NCBI GenBank assembly: GCA_949451605.1
Contig: CASTSB010000004.1
Location: 1 to 64,000 of the forward strand
Source: an uncultured Bacilli bacterium
GTDB lineage: Bacteria; Bacillota_I; Bacilli_A; RF39; UBA660
Reading direction: 5' to 3'
DNA length: 64,000 bases
Below, in pieces: positions 36,859 through 44,588 of the stretch. The notes beneath the pieces were generated by a model that saw only the letters and a program-made list of their open reading frames with translations, was not told the origin of the DNA and searched no databases. A program made the position numbers and the translations under genes. The number at the start of each line of letters is the position of its first letter. The stretch's first letter is position 1.

Positions 36859-38301
36859 CTAATTATTTACTCTTTGAGTGACCATTTCAGTATCTGTTGT
36901 GATAGCTTCAAATGTATAGCCATTTTCTTTTCCATATTTTATGATATTTTTTAAGGCGTCTCTTGTATATGTTTTAATATCATGCATTAAAACTATATTA
37001 GGCCTTTCATGTGATAATCTGCTTATGACATTTTGATATACCATGTTAGGGTCTGTTGTTTCTCCTGCATCTCCACTAGATATATTCCAATCATAATAAC
37101 GATAACCTCTTCTTAAGACTTCATTAGTTAGAAATGACATTATCCCTTTTGAATATCTTCGACTTACTGTATTACTACTACCACCTGGAAATCTAATTAT
37201 TTTTGAATCAAAGCCTGTCACTCTTTTTACTCTACTTTCTACTGCATACAAGTCATTAAAATATGCTTCAGTTGAAGAATAAAGATTAGCATAATCATGT
37301 GATGCTGTATGTAAACCTACAGTATGTCCTTCTTCTGCTGCTCTTTTTATTAACTCATCTGGACCTTTATTAGTAACAAAGAAAGTGGCTTTTACATTTT
37401 CTTCCTTTAATATATCTAAAATAATATTAGTGGTTCCTTCTTTAGGACCATCATCAAATGTTAAATATACAACACCTGGTTTTTGTACCCCAGGATTTGG
37501 AGTAATATTTTTATAAATATTTATCTTTCTATTAATCTCTGTTGAGTTTCCCATTAAATCTGTTACTTTATAAGTTAAAGTATAAGTTCCTTCTTTATTA
37601 GTATCTACATTTCCAGATATTTTTACGCTTTTTGTTATGTCTCCATCACAGTTATCTGATGCACTATATCCGGGATCTTGAAAAGAAGTTCCTAGGGCAA
37701 TATTTATTTCATTTAATCCATTAAATTGGATACTTGGCTTTTCTTTATCTTTATAAATTATTTCTCTTATAGCTCTTTTTTCATTGTTACTAGAGTCTTT
37801 TACTATATAAATTATTCTATCTTTTTCTTTTATTGTTTTGACATTTTTTGTTATATCTCCGTCATACCCATCTGTTGCACTAAAACCATCTTCTTGGTAT
37901 TCTCTACCAGGACATAAAAAAACTTTTTTTTCACCTTTTAGGGAAAGCTCGGGTTTTTCTTTATCAATTATTTTGACTGTTCTTTTTTTACTTATCGGAA
38001 TAAAAAAGTCATCTAAATAGTAAACTACCTCATAAGTTCCTATTTTTTTATTTTTAACATTACTTTTTATCTTTATATTCCTTGTAATGTCTTTACCTAA
38101 GAAGGAAGCTTTAACTCCAGCTTCTTTATAATTATTTGTATAGATAATCTCAGTTACTTCTTTTCCGTTTAAATGAATCTTTGGAATAATTGCGAATACT
38201 GCTAAAACAAATATTACTAATAAAGAATATACTACAGTATTAAACTTCTTTTTTAATATAAATACTTTTTCATAAATATTTTGATTTCTTTCTTTTTTCA
38301 T
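36859..38301 (-). CDS. Anchored polysaccharide deacetylase with Ig-like repeats
   Basis: About 480 residues: one N-terminal membrane segment (VVYSLLVIFVLAVFAIIP), three Ig-like DUF5011 repeats (for example DGFSATDGYDGDITKNV and DPGYSASDNCDGDITKSV), and a C-terminal NodB deacetylase with VYLTFDDGPKEGTTN, GLHTASHDYANL, IIRFPGGSSN and IVLMHDIK. All catalytic motifs are intact, so it likely modifies peptidoglycan GlcNAc or a surface glycan. Domain plan equals the 23114 gene, whose catalytic motifs are more divergent. ATG at 38301 chosen; a TTG two codons earlier is possible. The RBS is weak. Confidence 0.85.
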   Translation of the reverse strand: MKKERNQNIYEKVFILKKKFNTVVYSLLVIFVLAVFAIIPKIHLNGKEVTEIIYTNNYKEAGVKASFLGKDITRNIKIKSNVKNKKIGTYEVVYYLDDFFIPISKKRTVKIIDKEKPELSLKGEKKVFLCPGREYQEDGFSATDGYDGDITKNVKTIKEKDRIIYIVKDSSNNEKRAIREIIYKDKEKPSIQFNGLNEINIALGTSFQDPGYSASDNCDGDITKSVKISGNVDTNKEGTYTLTYKVTDLMGNSTEINRKINIYKNITPNPGVQKPGVVYLTFDDGPKEGTTNIILDILKEENVKATFFVTNKGPDELIKRAAEEGHTVGLHTASHDYANLYSSTEAYFNDLYAVESRVKRVTGFDSKIIRFPGGSSNTVSRRYSKGIMSFLTNEVLRRGYRYYDWNISSGDAGETTDPNMVYQNVISRLSHERPNIVLMHDIKTYTRDALKNIIKYGKENGYTFEAITTDTEMVTQRVNN

Positions 38302-38343
38302 ATACAACTACCACTACTTATTTATAAACTTATTATACCACAA

Positions 38344-38375
38344 AATAAAAAAAACATTACTAAAATGTAATGTTT
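38344..38375 (-). terminator. Terminator of mraY
   Basis: AAACATTAC / GTAATGTTT hairpin followed by a run of seven T on the minus strand, directly past the stop. Confidence 0.8.
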
Positions 38376-39354
38376 ATAGCCATACTCCAAATATTATTCC
38401 TGCCATTGCAAGAATTAAGCCACATACCCAGAATAGTTTTACAATATCAGTTTCCATCCATCCTAATTTTTCAAAATGATGATGAAGTGGAGTCATAAGG
38501 AATAACTTCTTATGTAAGACTTGTACCCAAATTGTTTGTATAATAACGCTTAAAGTTTCAATTATAAAGATTCCCGCAACTACAAGTAAAGTTAATTCTC
38601 TATGTGTAAGTATTGCGATTGCACCCATGGCAGCTCCTAAAGAAAGAGAACCAGTATCACCCATAAAAACCTTGGCTGGATGAGTATTATAAATTAAGAA
38701 TCCTATAATAGAACCTACTAAAATAAGGCTAAACAAACCAATTTCTTCAAAACCAACTGTTAAGGAAATTAAGCTATATGCAATTAGTGCTATAGCGGCT
38801 AATCCTCCAGCTAAACCATCTAAACCATCTGTTAGGTTTACAGCATTAGATGCACCAACCAAAACAAATAATATACATAATCCATATAGCCAACCCATTT
38901 CTATATCAATACGAAGAGTACCTACAACCCAAGCAGTTTGTCCTCCACTTCTCATGTAAATATAGAAAAATCCAATAGCTATTAGTACTTGCATAAAAAG
39001 TTTTTGATAAGTAGTTAAACCTTCATTATCACCTTTTCTGATAGATAAAAAGTCATCTAAAAAACCAATACAGGCATAACCTATAAAAACCAAAAGTACT
39101 ATACCTAAATTAGATGTATAAGCAATTTTATCAGTAATAATAAGAGCTAAAGTTACAAGTACGGTTGGTAGGATAAATATTAATCCTCCCATAGTAGGAG
39201 TACCTTCTTTTTTTCTATGAGCTTCTCCTACAAATATACTAATTCTTTGACCTACTCTTAATTTTTTTAAAATCGGTACTAAAAATAAACCTAAAATTGC
39301 AGATGATAGAAATCCTAACATAACTGCAAATACCGCTTTTGTGAGTAATAACAT
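38374..39354 (-). CDS. mraY: Phospho-N-acetylmuramoyl-pentapeptide-transferase
   Basis: The 326-residue membrane enzyme makes lipid I from UDP-MurNAc-pentapeptide and undecaprenyl phosphate. Marks are KKEGTPTMGG, GFLDDFLSIRK, NAVNLTDGLDGLAGG, VFMGDTGSLSLGA and the C-terminal LMTPLHHHFEKLGW. Ten hydrophobic segments are expected. Start at 39354 after ACGGAGGAAATCAA; nine extra codons upstream lie before this RBS. It keeps its relative place between the PASTA-PBP and ftsW, but murE and murD are absent beside it. Confidence 0.96.
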   Translation of the reverse strand: MLLLTKAVFAVMLGFLSSAILGLFLVPILKKLRVGQRISIFVGEAHRKKEGTPTMGGLIFILPTVLVTLALIITDKIAYTSNLGIVLLVFIGYACIGFLDDFLSIRKGDNEGLTTYQKLFMQVLIAIGFFYIYMRSGGQTAWVVGTLRIDIEMGWLYGLCILFVLVGASNAVNLTDGLDGLAGGLAAIALIAYSLISLTVGFEEIGLFSLILVGSIIGFLIYNTHPAKVFMGDTGSLSLGAAMGAIAILTHRELTLLVVAGIFIIETLSVIIQTIWVQVLHKKLFLMTPLHHHFEKLGWMETDIVKLFWVCGLILAMAGIIFGVWL

Positions 39355-39456
39355 TTGATTTCCTCCGTTCTCACCGTTCATTATAGCATAAAAGTTTTTA
39401 GATATGTTTTATTTAATTTATTTAGACAAAATTTTACATTTAAGTTCTGTAAACAA

Positions 39457-40890
39457 TTATAATTTATAAATTTTAGCATTTTCATTTTCTATTTGTTGCT
39501 TCTTTTGTTGTTCCTCTTTTAATTTTTTAAGTTCAAACTCTTTTTCTTCAAGATTTTTTTTAATAACATTTAAATTATTTAATAATTTTTGATATTCTTC
39601 TAAATGTGAATATTCACTATAAGTAGAGATAACTTTTTCTATTACTTTTTCTAATTGAAATTTAGTCTTAGAAATATTTTCTAATATATTAGTCAATTCA
39701 TTTATATTAGTTTCTAATTCTTTTAGAAAATAATCATTATTTACTCTTTTGTATCTAATTTTATTTTCTCTTCTAAAAAATGAGTTTTGAATGCTATATA
39801 AGTATGTGCTAGTAAGATTTAATATTTTTCTTCCGCTTCTAACTCCAGGAACTCTCATATAGATTTTAATTCTTTTCAAAAGCAAATTGGTTTGCTTGCT
39901 AATTCCATTTAATTTTATTCTTGGAATATCAATTTTATTAATATTAAATGAAACCTTATTTTGTATATCTTTAATTATTTTATCTTGTTCATATTGAAAC
40001 TGTAGTAATTCATTATTGAAATTATCATCAAGATGTTTTTTTTCTTTAATTTTTATTATTTTATCTTCATCAATATTTCTTTGAATTTTTTCTTCTTTTA
40101 GCTTTTCTTCTGTTTTGTCTTTTTTTATCTTCAACTCACTTATTTTATTAGAAATGGATTTATATAAAATATTGTTATTCTCATTTTCTAATTCAATATT
40201 CTTTTCAATTTTTTCTAAATCTTCTTCTACTAATACTTCTATATAATTTTCATCAACTTTTAAATTTTCATTTTTATCTAGCTTGTCCTTTAATAATTCA
40301 AGCTTAGAAATTAATTCAGTTAATTTTTCTATATTTTCTTCACTCGGACTATTGTCTAATCCATTAAATTCATTTATTAAAGTTGCTTCATAATATACAT
40401 TACGAAGCATATATCTTATTTCTTTAATTTTTTCTTCATATTTTTCTATTATTTTTTTAGATTTTATTTTTTCTAATTTTTCATCTAAATTATTTTCGAT
40501 AATAGAAACTGGTTTTTCTATTTTTTCATTTGATATTTTAATATCTTCTTCTATAACATTTATTGTTTCTTCATTTTTTAATGTTTTATTTTCAAGTAGA
40601 TTTTTATTTTCATTATATATAGTTTTTATTTCTTTTTTTTCTTTTTTTTCGTTAACAGGCCTGTTTTTATTATTGTCTTTTTCAGATAAATTCTTAATAA
40701 CACTTCCAAATAAAGCAATCGGGATTATTGTTATAAATTTTAATATTTGATTTTTTCTAATCTTTTTTTCTAATGCTTTTTCTTCTGATAACTTTTCTAA
40801 TTCTTTTAATTTTTTCTTTTGTCTTAATTTTATTTTGAATGATCTTCTTCTATCATTTCTACCACCACGAGAGCCAATACCTTCATTCAT
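39457..40890 (-). CDS. Lys/Glu-rich coiled-coil membrane-associated protein
   Basis: The 477-residue protein has a very basic N-terminus (GSRGGRNDRRRSFKIK), one hydrophobic stretch (ILKFITIIPIALFGSVI, about residues 46-62), and then long runs of Lys, Glu, Ile and Leu expected to form coiled coils. No domain is recognised. GGTGAGAATA before the ATG at 40890 sets the start. It follows the 40903 gene closely, so they are an operon. A cytoplasmic or membrane-tethered scaffold is one possibility. Confidence 0.6.
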   Translation of the reverse strand: MNEGIGSRGGRNDRRRSFKIKLRQKKKLKELEKLSEEKALEKKIRKNQILKFITIIPIALFGSVIKNLSEKDNNKNRPVNEKKEKKEIKTIYNENKNLLENKTLKNEETINVIEEDIKISNEKIEKPVSIIENNLDEKLEKIKSKKIIEKYEEKIKEIRYMLRNVYYEATLINEFNGLDNSPSEENIEKLTELISKLELLKDKLDKNENLKVDENYIEVLVEEDLEKIEKNIELENENNNILYKSISNKISELKIKKDKTEEKLKEEKIQRNIDEDKIIKIKEKKHLDDNFNNELLQFQYEQDKIIKDIQNKVSFNINKIDIPRIKLNGISKQTNLLLKRIKIYMRVPGVRSGRKILNLTSTYLYSIQNSFFRRENKIRYKRVNNDYFLKELETNINELTNILENISKTKFQLEKVIEKVISTYSEYSHLEEYQKLLNNLNVIKKNLEEKEFELKKLKEEQQKKQQIENENAKIYKL

Positions 40891-40902
40891 TATTCTCACC
40901 TA

Positions 40903-41577
40903 TTATTCTATTTCTAATGTATTTAAAACTTCTTCTATTTTATTATTCATATTATTAAATGTTAATTGATACGTTTTATTATTGTTTTTAATATTTATAA
41001 TTCGAATTTTACTTGATTTGTGGATACTATAGCCTGAATACTTACCCTCAATTAAATCAATTGAATGCATTTTTTCTAAATTATTTAGAGTAATGTTTTT
41101 TAAGAAATAAGCTTTTTTTATATTTTGGTTAGAAGTAAAAATAGATGAATACTTACTTATTTCTTTTATATAACCTAATAGATTTATATCATCTATGATT
41201 TTATCTTCATCTAGAATTTTATAATTAATTTTTCTATACTTTTCTTTTTTTATTTTCTCACTTAAAGATAAAGATTCTTCTATCGTTAAATATGCATCAT
41301 CATCTTCTTTGCATATAGTCTTTTTATCTTCTTTTTGACAGTTAAAGTTACCTGATACTTTTTTGATTTTTATATTATCTATTATTAGATAATCATTATC
41401 TTCTAGCTTTTCTTCTTTTGTAACTATTAAATCTTTTATAACTAGAGAATCAGCAATTTCTTTAAAGGCTTTTTCTTGCTTTTTAGTTAATCTATAAGAA
41501 TTTAAAGTATATAGTTTTGTACCTATAAATATTGCGAATAACAATACAATTAAAATAATTAGAAATTTCTTTTTCAT
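40903..41577 (-). CDS. Single-pass membrane protein of unknown function
   Basis: The 224-residue protein has an N-terminal membrane segment (FLIILIVLLFAIFIGTKLY) and an outer domain rich in Ile, Lys and Asp with two cysteines (NFNCQKEDKKTICKEDD) that may pair. No family is recognised. It is the first gene of a two-gene unit with the coiled-coil protein. Confidence 0.6.
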   Translation of the reverse strand: MKKKFLIILIVLLFAIFIGTKLYTLNSYRLTKKQEKAFKEIADSLVIKDLIVTKEEKLEDNDYLIIDNIKIKKVSGNFNCQKEDKKTICKEDDDAYLTIEESLSLSEKIKKEKYRKINYKILDEDKIIDDINLLGYIKEISKYSSIFTSNQNIKKAYFLKNITLNNLEKMHSIDLIEGKYSGYSIHKSSKIRIINIKNNNKTYQLTFNNMNNKIEEVLNTLEIE

Positions 41578-41609
41578 ATTCTTACCTCTAATTAAAATTA
41601 TATCATATC

Positions 41610-41639
41610 AAAAATAAAAGAACTAGAATTAACTAGTTC
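41610..41639 (-). terminator. Terminator after the frameshifted surface-protein copy
   Basis: GAACTAG-AATTAA-CTAGTTC hairpin followed by TTTTATTTTT on the minus strand. Confidence 0.75.
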
Positions 41640-41657
41640 GTAGTTATGATATTATTT

Positions 41658-42352
41658 TTAATTTGGTGTAGTAGAAAATTCAAGAGAAATATCTCCAAAT
41701 TTTACAGCAAATGGACCATCTGCTCTTATATTAGCATAACTTGTATCATATCTTAAATTTATAATAATAGCTTTAAAACTATTTTTTTCTAAAAGCGGGT
41801 CATTATCAATATCTGCGATAAGCACAAATTCCTCACTTCTTGGAAATCTAGTATAATGTACATTTCCTGCATTGATTGTTATGTTTATATTTTTACATGC
41901 TTCTTGTACTAAAGAATCAGTCGCTCCTTCTAGCGCTGTACAAGTTATAGTAGAAGATGTATCTGGAACATTTTTATATCTTATACCCTTAAAATAAGCA
42001 TCATATCCTCCATTATTAAAGGCAAAAAAAGAATATCTAATTATCTGTCCTGGTTCAGTAAATACTGCACTTAGGTTTGATAAGGTTGGATTAAGTCCTG
42101 AACTGTCTATTATAGCTTTTGGAGAATTGGGTAAAATACTAGAATTGCTTGAAGAAGGACTTACTTCACATTCTTCTAGTCTATCTTTATTACATGAAAA
42201 AGAAACTTTATAGTTTGATGGATCTGGGCTTACTTGAGTACTACCATTAATTGTTAATGCACTTGAAAAGCTGCAAGCCCTATTGATAATATGCTTACTC
42301 CAACTATTAAGATAATAATTACTGCTTTTTTGTTATTTAAATTTAATTTCAT
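41658..42352 (-). pseudogene. Frameshifted copy of the TasA-like secreted protein at 42450
   Basis: A start with AGAGGAGTAATT gives MKLNLNNKKAV...LSIGLAAFQVH and then stops at TAA. If one T is restored in the TTTT run at 42267-42270, the frame continues as AAFSSALTINGSTQVSPDPS and runs to about 231 residues, ending KFGDISLEFSTTPN. That matches the neighbour (AAFSNTLNI..., ...YYAKFSTVPN) along its full length, including the upstream region. It is therefore a recent duplicate with a single-base deletion, or an assembly error. No in-frame start would rescue the second part. Confidence 0.8.
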
Positions 42353-42376
42353 AATTACTCCTCTATTATCCTAATT

Positions 42377-42394
42377 ATATATATATATATATAT
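42377..42394. repeat. AT dinucleotide tract (nine units) upstream of the frameshifted copy
   Basis: Eighteen bases of alternating AT lie about 25 bases upstream of the start of the broken copy. On the minus strand the tract runs into AATTAG with a possible TATAAT at its end, and is preceded by TTACAA. The sister gene has five units at the same place. Confidence 0.7.
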
Positions 42395-42449
42395 TTGTAA
42401 GCTTTTAAAGGCAAAAAATAAAACTAGTATTTAGCTTTATTCTTAATTA

Positions 42450-43133
42450 CTATGCATTTGGAACAGTAGAAAATTTTGCATAATAGTCGCCAAGTTCGAT
42501 AGATACAGGTCCATCAACTCTAACTCCTGTTTCTCTATATGTTATTCTAATAAATACTCTAGTATTATTAATAGTAGTATTAGAGAAAATAGAATGTTCA
42601 AATTTACCTATACCACCACCTGTTGCTCCACTACCACCAATATAATACGTGAGAGTAAAATTTCCTGCCCCATTGCAGAGTTGATCAACTAGTTTTTGAG
42701 ATGTGCCTTCTCCTGCAGTACATTTAATGGATTTATCATACCCTTCTATATTTCTTTGACCATAACTTTTTAAATAAATTTTGCTTTTTCCAATGTTTCT
42801 CACATAAAAAGTATAAGTTACCGATTGTCCTGGCTCAGTAAAATAAAAATTTAAATTTTTAATTAACAAATCTTCTCCAGTATTATCAATAATAGCTTTA
42901 GAAGACTTTTCAACTAATTCAGGATTATCAGAAGTGGGAGCAAGTTCGCATTCATCTAAACTATCCTTAGCACAAGATAATTCCAATTTATAATTATCTC
43001 TTGATGGAGAAACAGTTGTAGTGGGCTTAATGTTCAAAGTATTAGAAAATGCTGCAAGCCCTATTGATAACGCTCCTACTCCAATAAATAAAATTATTAG
43101 CAAACTTAATTTTTTATCTATTTTTTTGTACAT
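42450..43133 (-). CDS. Secreted TasA-like protein
   Basis: The 227-residue protein has an N-terminal hydrophobic segment (LSLLIILFIGVGALSIGLAAF) followed by NTLNI and an extracellular domain with four cysteines (LSCAKDSLDECE; KCTAGEGTSQ; QLCNGAGN), and a conserved EPGQSVTYTFYVRN. This looks like a TasA/camelysin-type beta-sandwich surface protein; the family call is inference. ATG at 43133 chosen after AGAGGTGTATAAG; 13 in-frame codons further upstream have no RBS. A near-identical promoter region and a frameshifted sister copy lie downstream. Confidence 0.65.
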   Translation of the reverse strand: MYKKIDKKLSLLIILFIGVGALSIGLAAFSNTLNIKPTTTVSPSRDNYKLELSCAKDSLDECELAPTSDNPELVEKSSKAIIDNTGEDLLIKNLNFYFTEPGQSVTYTFYVRNIGKSKIYLKSYGQRNIEGYDKSIKCTAGEGTSQKLVDQLCNGAGNFTLTYYIGGSGATGGGIGKFEHSIFSNTTINNTRVFIRITYRETGVRVDGPVSIELGDYYAKFSTVPNA

Positions 43134-43158
43134 CTTATACACCTCTATTATCCTAATT

Positions 43159-43168
43159 ATATATATAT
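43159..43168. repeat. AT dinucleotide tract (five units) upstream of the TasA-like gene
   Basis: Ten bases of alternating AT in the same position as the nine-unit tract of the sister gene. The flanking bases (CCTCTATTATCCTAATT and AAGCTTTT) are shared, showing that the promoter regions are duplicates. Confidence 0.65.
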
Positions 43169-43182
43169 GCAAGCTTTTTTAA

Positions 43183-43216
43183 ATAAAAAAGACAACACTA
43201 AACTATGTGTTATCTT
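43183..43216 (-). terminator. Terminator of the 171-residue surface protein gene
   Basis: AAGACAACAC / GTGTTATCTT hairpin (one G-T pair) followed by TTTTATTT on the minus strand. Confidence 0.8.
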
Positions 43217-43725
43217 GCGCTTACTAAATTAATTTGTAATGAAAGATCAATTTGTTCTTCTTCATTTGGTAGATCTTCAGCTTCTATATCTTCCTTCATT
43301 CTAAGTTTTACATAAACTGTTTTCTTGGTATTAGCTTTTATAATGTCGTTAATTTTTATTTCTGTTCCATCTTGATATGTTACAGTATATTCTAGATATC
43401 TTTTGTGTCTTTCTAATAACCCGGCTACATTAATCGAATCTATTTTGGCATCTATCGTACCATCATTTACAATGTCTGCTTTAAAACCATAAAAATCTCC
43501 TGGCTTTTCAATGTTAGTATTGTAAGTTAGATTCCCTTCATCTAAATTATCATCAACAATTTTGCCAACGGCTGTACTGTTATCATCTACTCTAATATTT
43601 TTTATAGGAACTGACCATCTACTTCCTTTTATGCTTTCTTTTATATCACTATTTGTTGCTGCATAACCTAAAGTAAGCATAAAAAGTAATAATAAAACAA
43701 TTACTAAATAACTTCTATTTTTCAT
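43210..43725 (-). CDS. Short surface protein consisting of the shared N-terminal module only
   Basis: The 171-residue protein has an N-terminal hydrophobic segment (YLVIVLLLLFMLTLGYAA) and then the module seen at the N-termini of the 134 and 1603 gene products: SRWSVPIKNIRV, NPGDFYGF-like text (EKPGDFYGFKADIVNDG), and REDIEAEDLPNEEEQIDLSL. It stops there, without repeats. It is either a minimal member or the building block of the family. Function unknown; probably exported and anchored. Confidence 0.7.
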   Translation of the reverse strand: MKNRSYLVIVLLLLFMLTLGYAATNSDIKESIKGSRWSVPIKNIRVDDNSTAVGKIVDDNLDEGNLTYNTNIEKPGDFYGFKADIVNDGTIDAKIDSINVAGLLERHKRYLEYTVTYQDGTEIKINDIIKANTKKTVYVKLRMKEDIEAEDLPNEEEQIDLSLQINLVSAR

Positions 43726-43784
43726 ACTTTTAACCCCTGTTTTTTGTGCTATATAATATCACAAAAGGCTTTAAAAGTAAAGAT

Positions 43785-44030
43785 TTATTTCCTTTTACTA
43801 TCTATAACTTGTAACTGGAATTTATAATCTTGATTTATATTAGGATATTTTTTCTTATCTACTTTTCCTAAAAAATCTTCTTTTTTTCTCACCCATAATG
43901 GAGAAGTTCCATAAAGGCCTCTATAAATTACTAAGTCATCTAAAGTTTCACAATCTTTTGCGATATCTTCTACTATATAGTAATCTCCTTTAAAATGCTT
44001 ATATATACCTTTTATTTTTATTTCTTGCAT
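43785..44030 (-). CDS. DUF1653 family protein
   Basis: The 81-residue protein reads GIYKHFKGDYYIVEDIAKDC, then YRGLYGTSPLWVRKKEDF, the standard DUF1653 layout of a small beta-rich soluble protein. Start at 44030 follows AGAGGTGGAAATA. Function of the family is not established. Confidence 0.85.
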   Translation of the reverse strand: MQEIKIKGIYKHFKGDYYIVEDIAKDCETLDDLVIYRGLYGTSPLWVRKKEDFLGKVDKKKYPNINQDYKFQLQVIDSKRK

Positions 44031-44126
44031 TATTTCCACCTCTTTGCTTTAATTATAATCTATTATCTTGATTTTTACATTATTAAGTGATATTATACTT
44101 TTGCTTTTCAAGGAGGAAATATTCTT

Positions 44127-44561
44127 ATGACTAATTATGAACAATCTATAAAAAACTTTAATACTTATCAAAAAGCAGTACCTGGAATTATTAATAAAGC
44201 TAGCAGTGATGCTAAAAAAGATTCTCTTAATGCTATAGATACATTATTACTTATCGATAGTCGCCTTGATGAGGTTGCTGATAAAATTGGAGCACCTTTA
44301 TTACTATTTGAAGAAGAAAAAGAATGGGCAAATAATCAAAGAAAGCCATTTATTAAGAATGCAATGATCCAAATCCATAAGCAAATTGTTTACTTAGCAC
44401 AAACTAGCATGTTCCCTAAAGCAGCAATCGATGAATACATGGAATCATTAAAAGAAAATGGGCTTGATGTTCATAATGGCTTAAAAAGAGAATTTAATGA
44501 GCATACTAATTTTGCTTTAGATTTTTTTGATGAGCCAAGTAATTATATTGGTAAAAAGTAG
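44127..44561 (+). CDS. Hypothetical helical protein
   Basis: The 144-residue, mostly helical soluble protein starts MTNYEQSIKNFNTYQKAVPG and contains HKQIVYLAQTSMFPKAAIDEY. No family recognised. A strong RBS (AAGGAGGAAATATTCTT) and a hairpin terminator make it a clear single-gene unit. Confidence 0.7.
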   Translation: MTNYEQSIKNFNTYQKAVPGIINKASSDAKKDSLNAIDTLLLIDSRLDEVADKIGAPLLLFEEEKEWANNQRKPFIKNAMIQIHKQIVYLAQTSMFPKAAIDEYMESLKENGLDVHNGLKREFNEHTNFALDFFDEPSNYIGKK

Positions 44562-44588
44562 AATAAAATTGATTATTCTACTTTTTTA
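44553..44588. terminator. Bidirectional terminator between the 44127 gene and the PASTA-PBP gene
   Basis: AAAAAGTAGAATAA / TTATTCTACTTTTT inverted repeat with A and T flanks, serving both convergent genes. Confidence 0.85.

Noticed and set aside
39355-39456. A clear promoter for mraY in the gap upstream
   Set aside because: A TATAAT (near 39380) is present but no convincing -35 at 16-18 bases. It was left out as too weak in AT-rich sequence.
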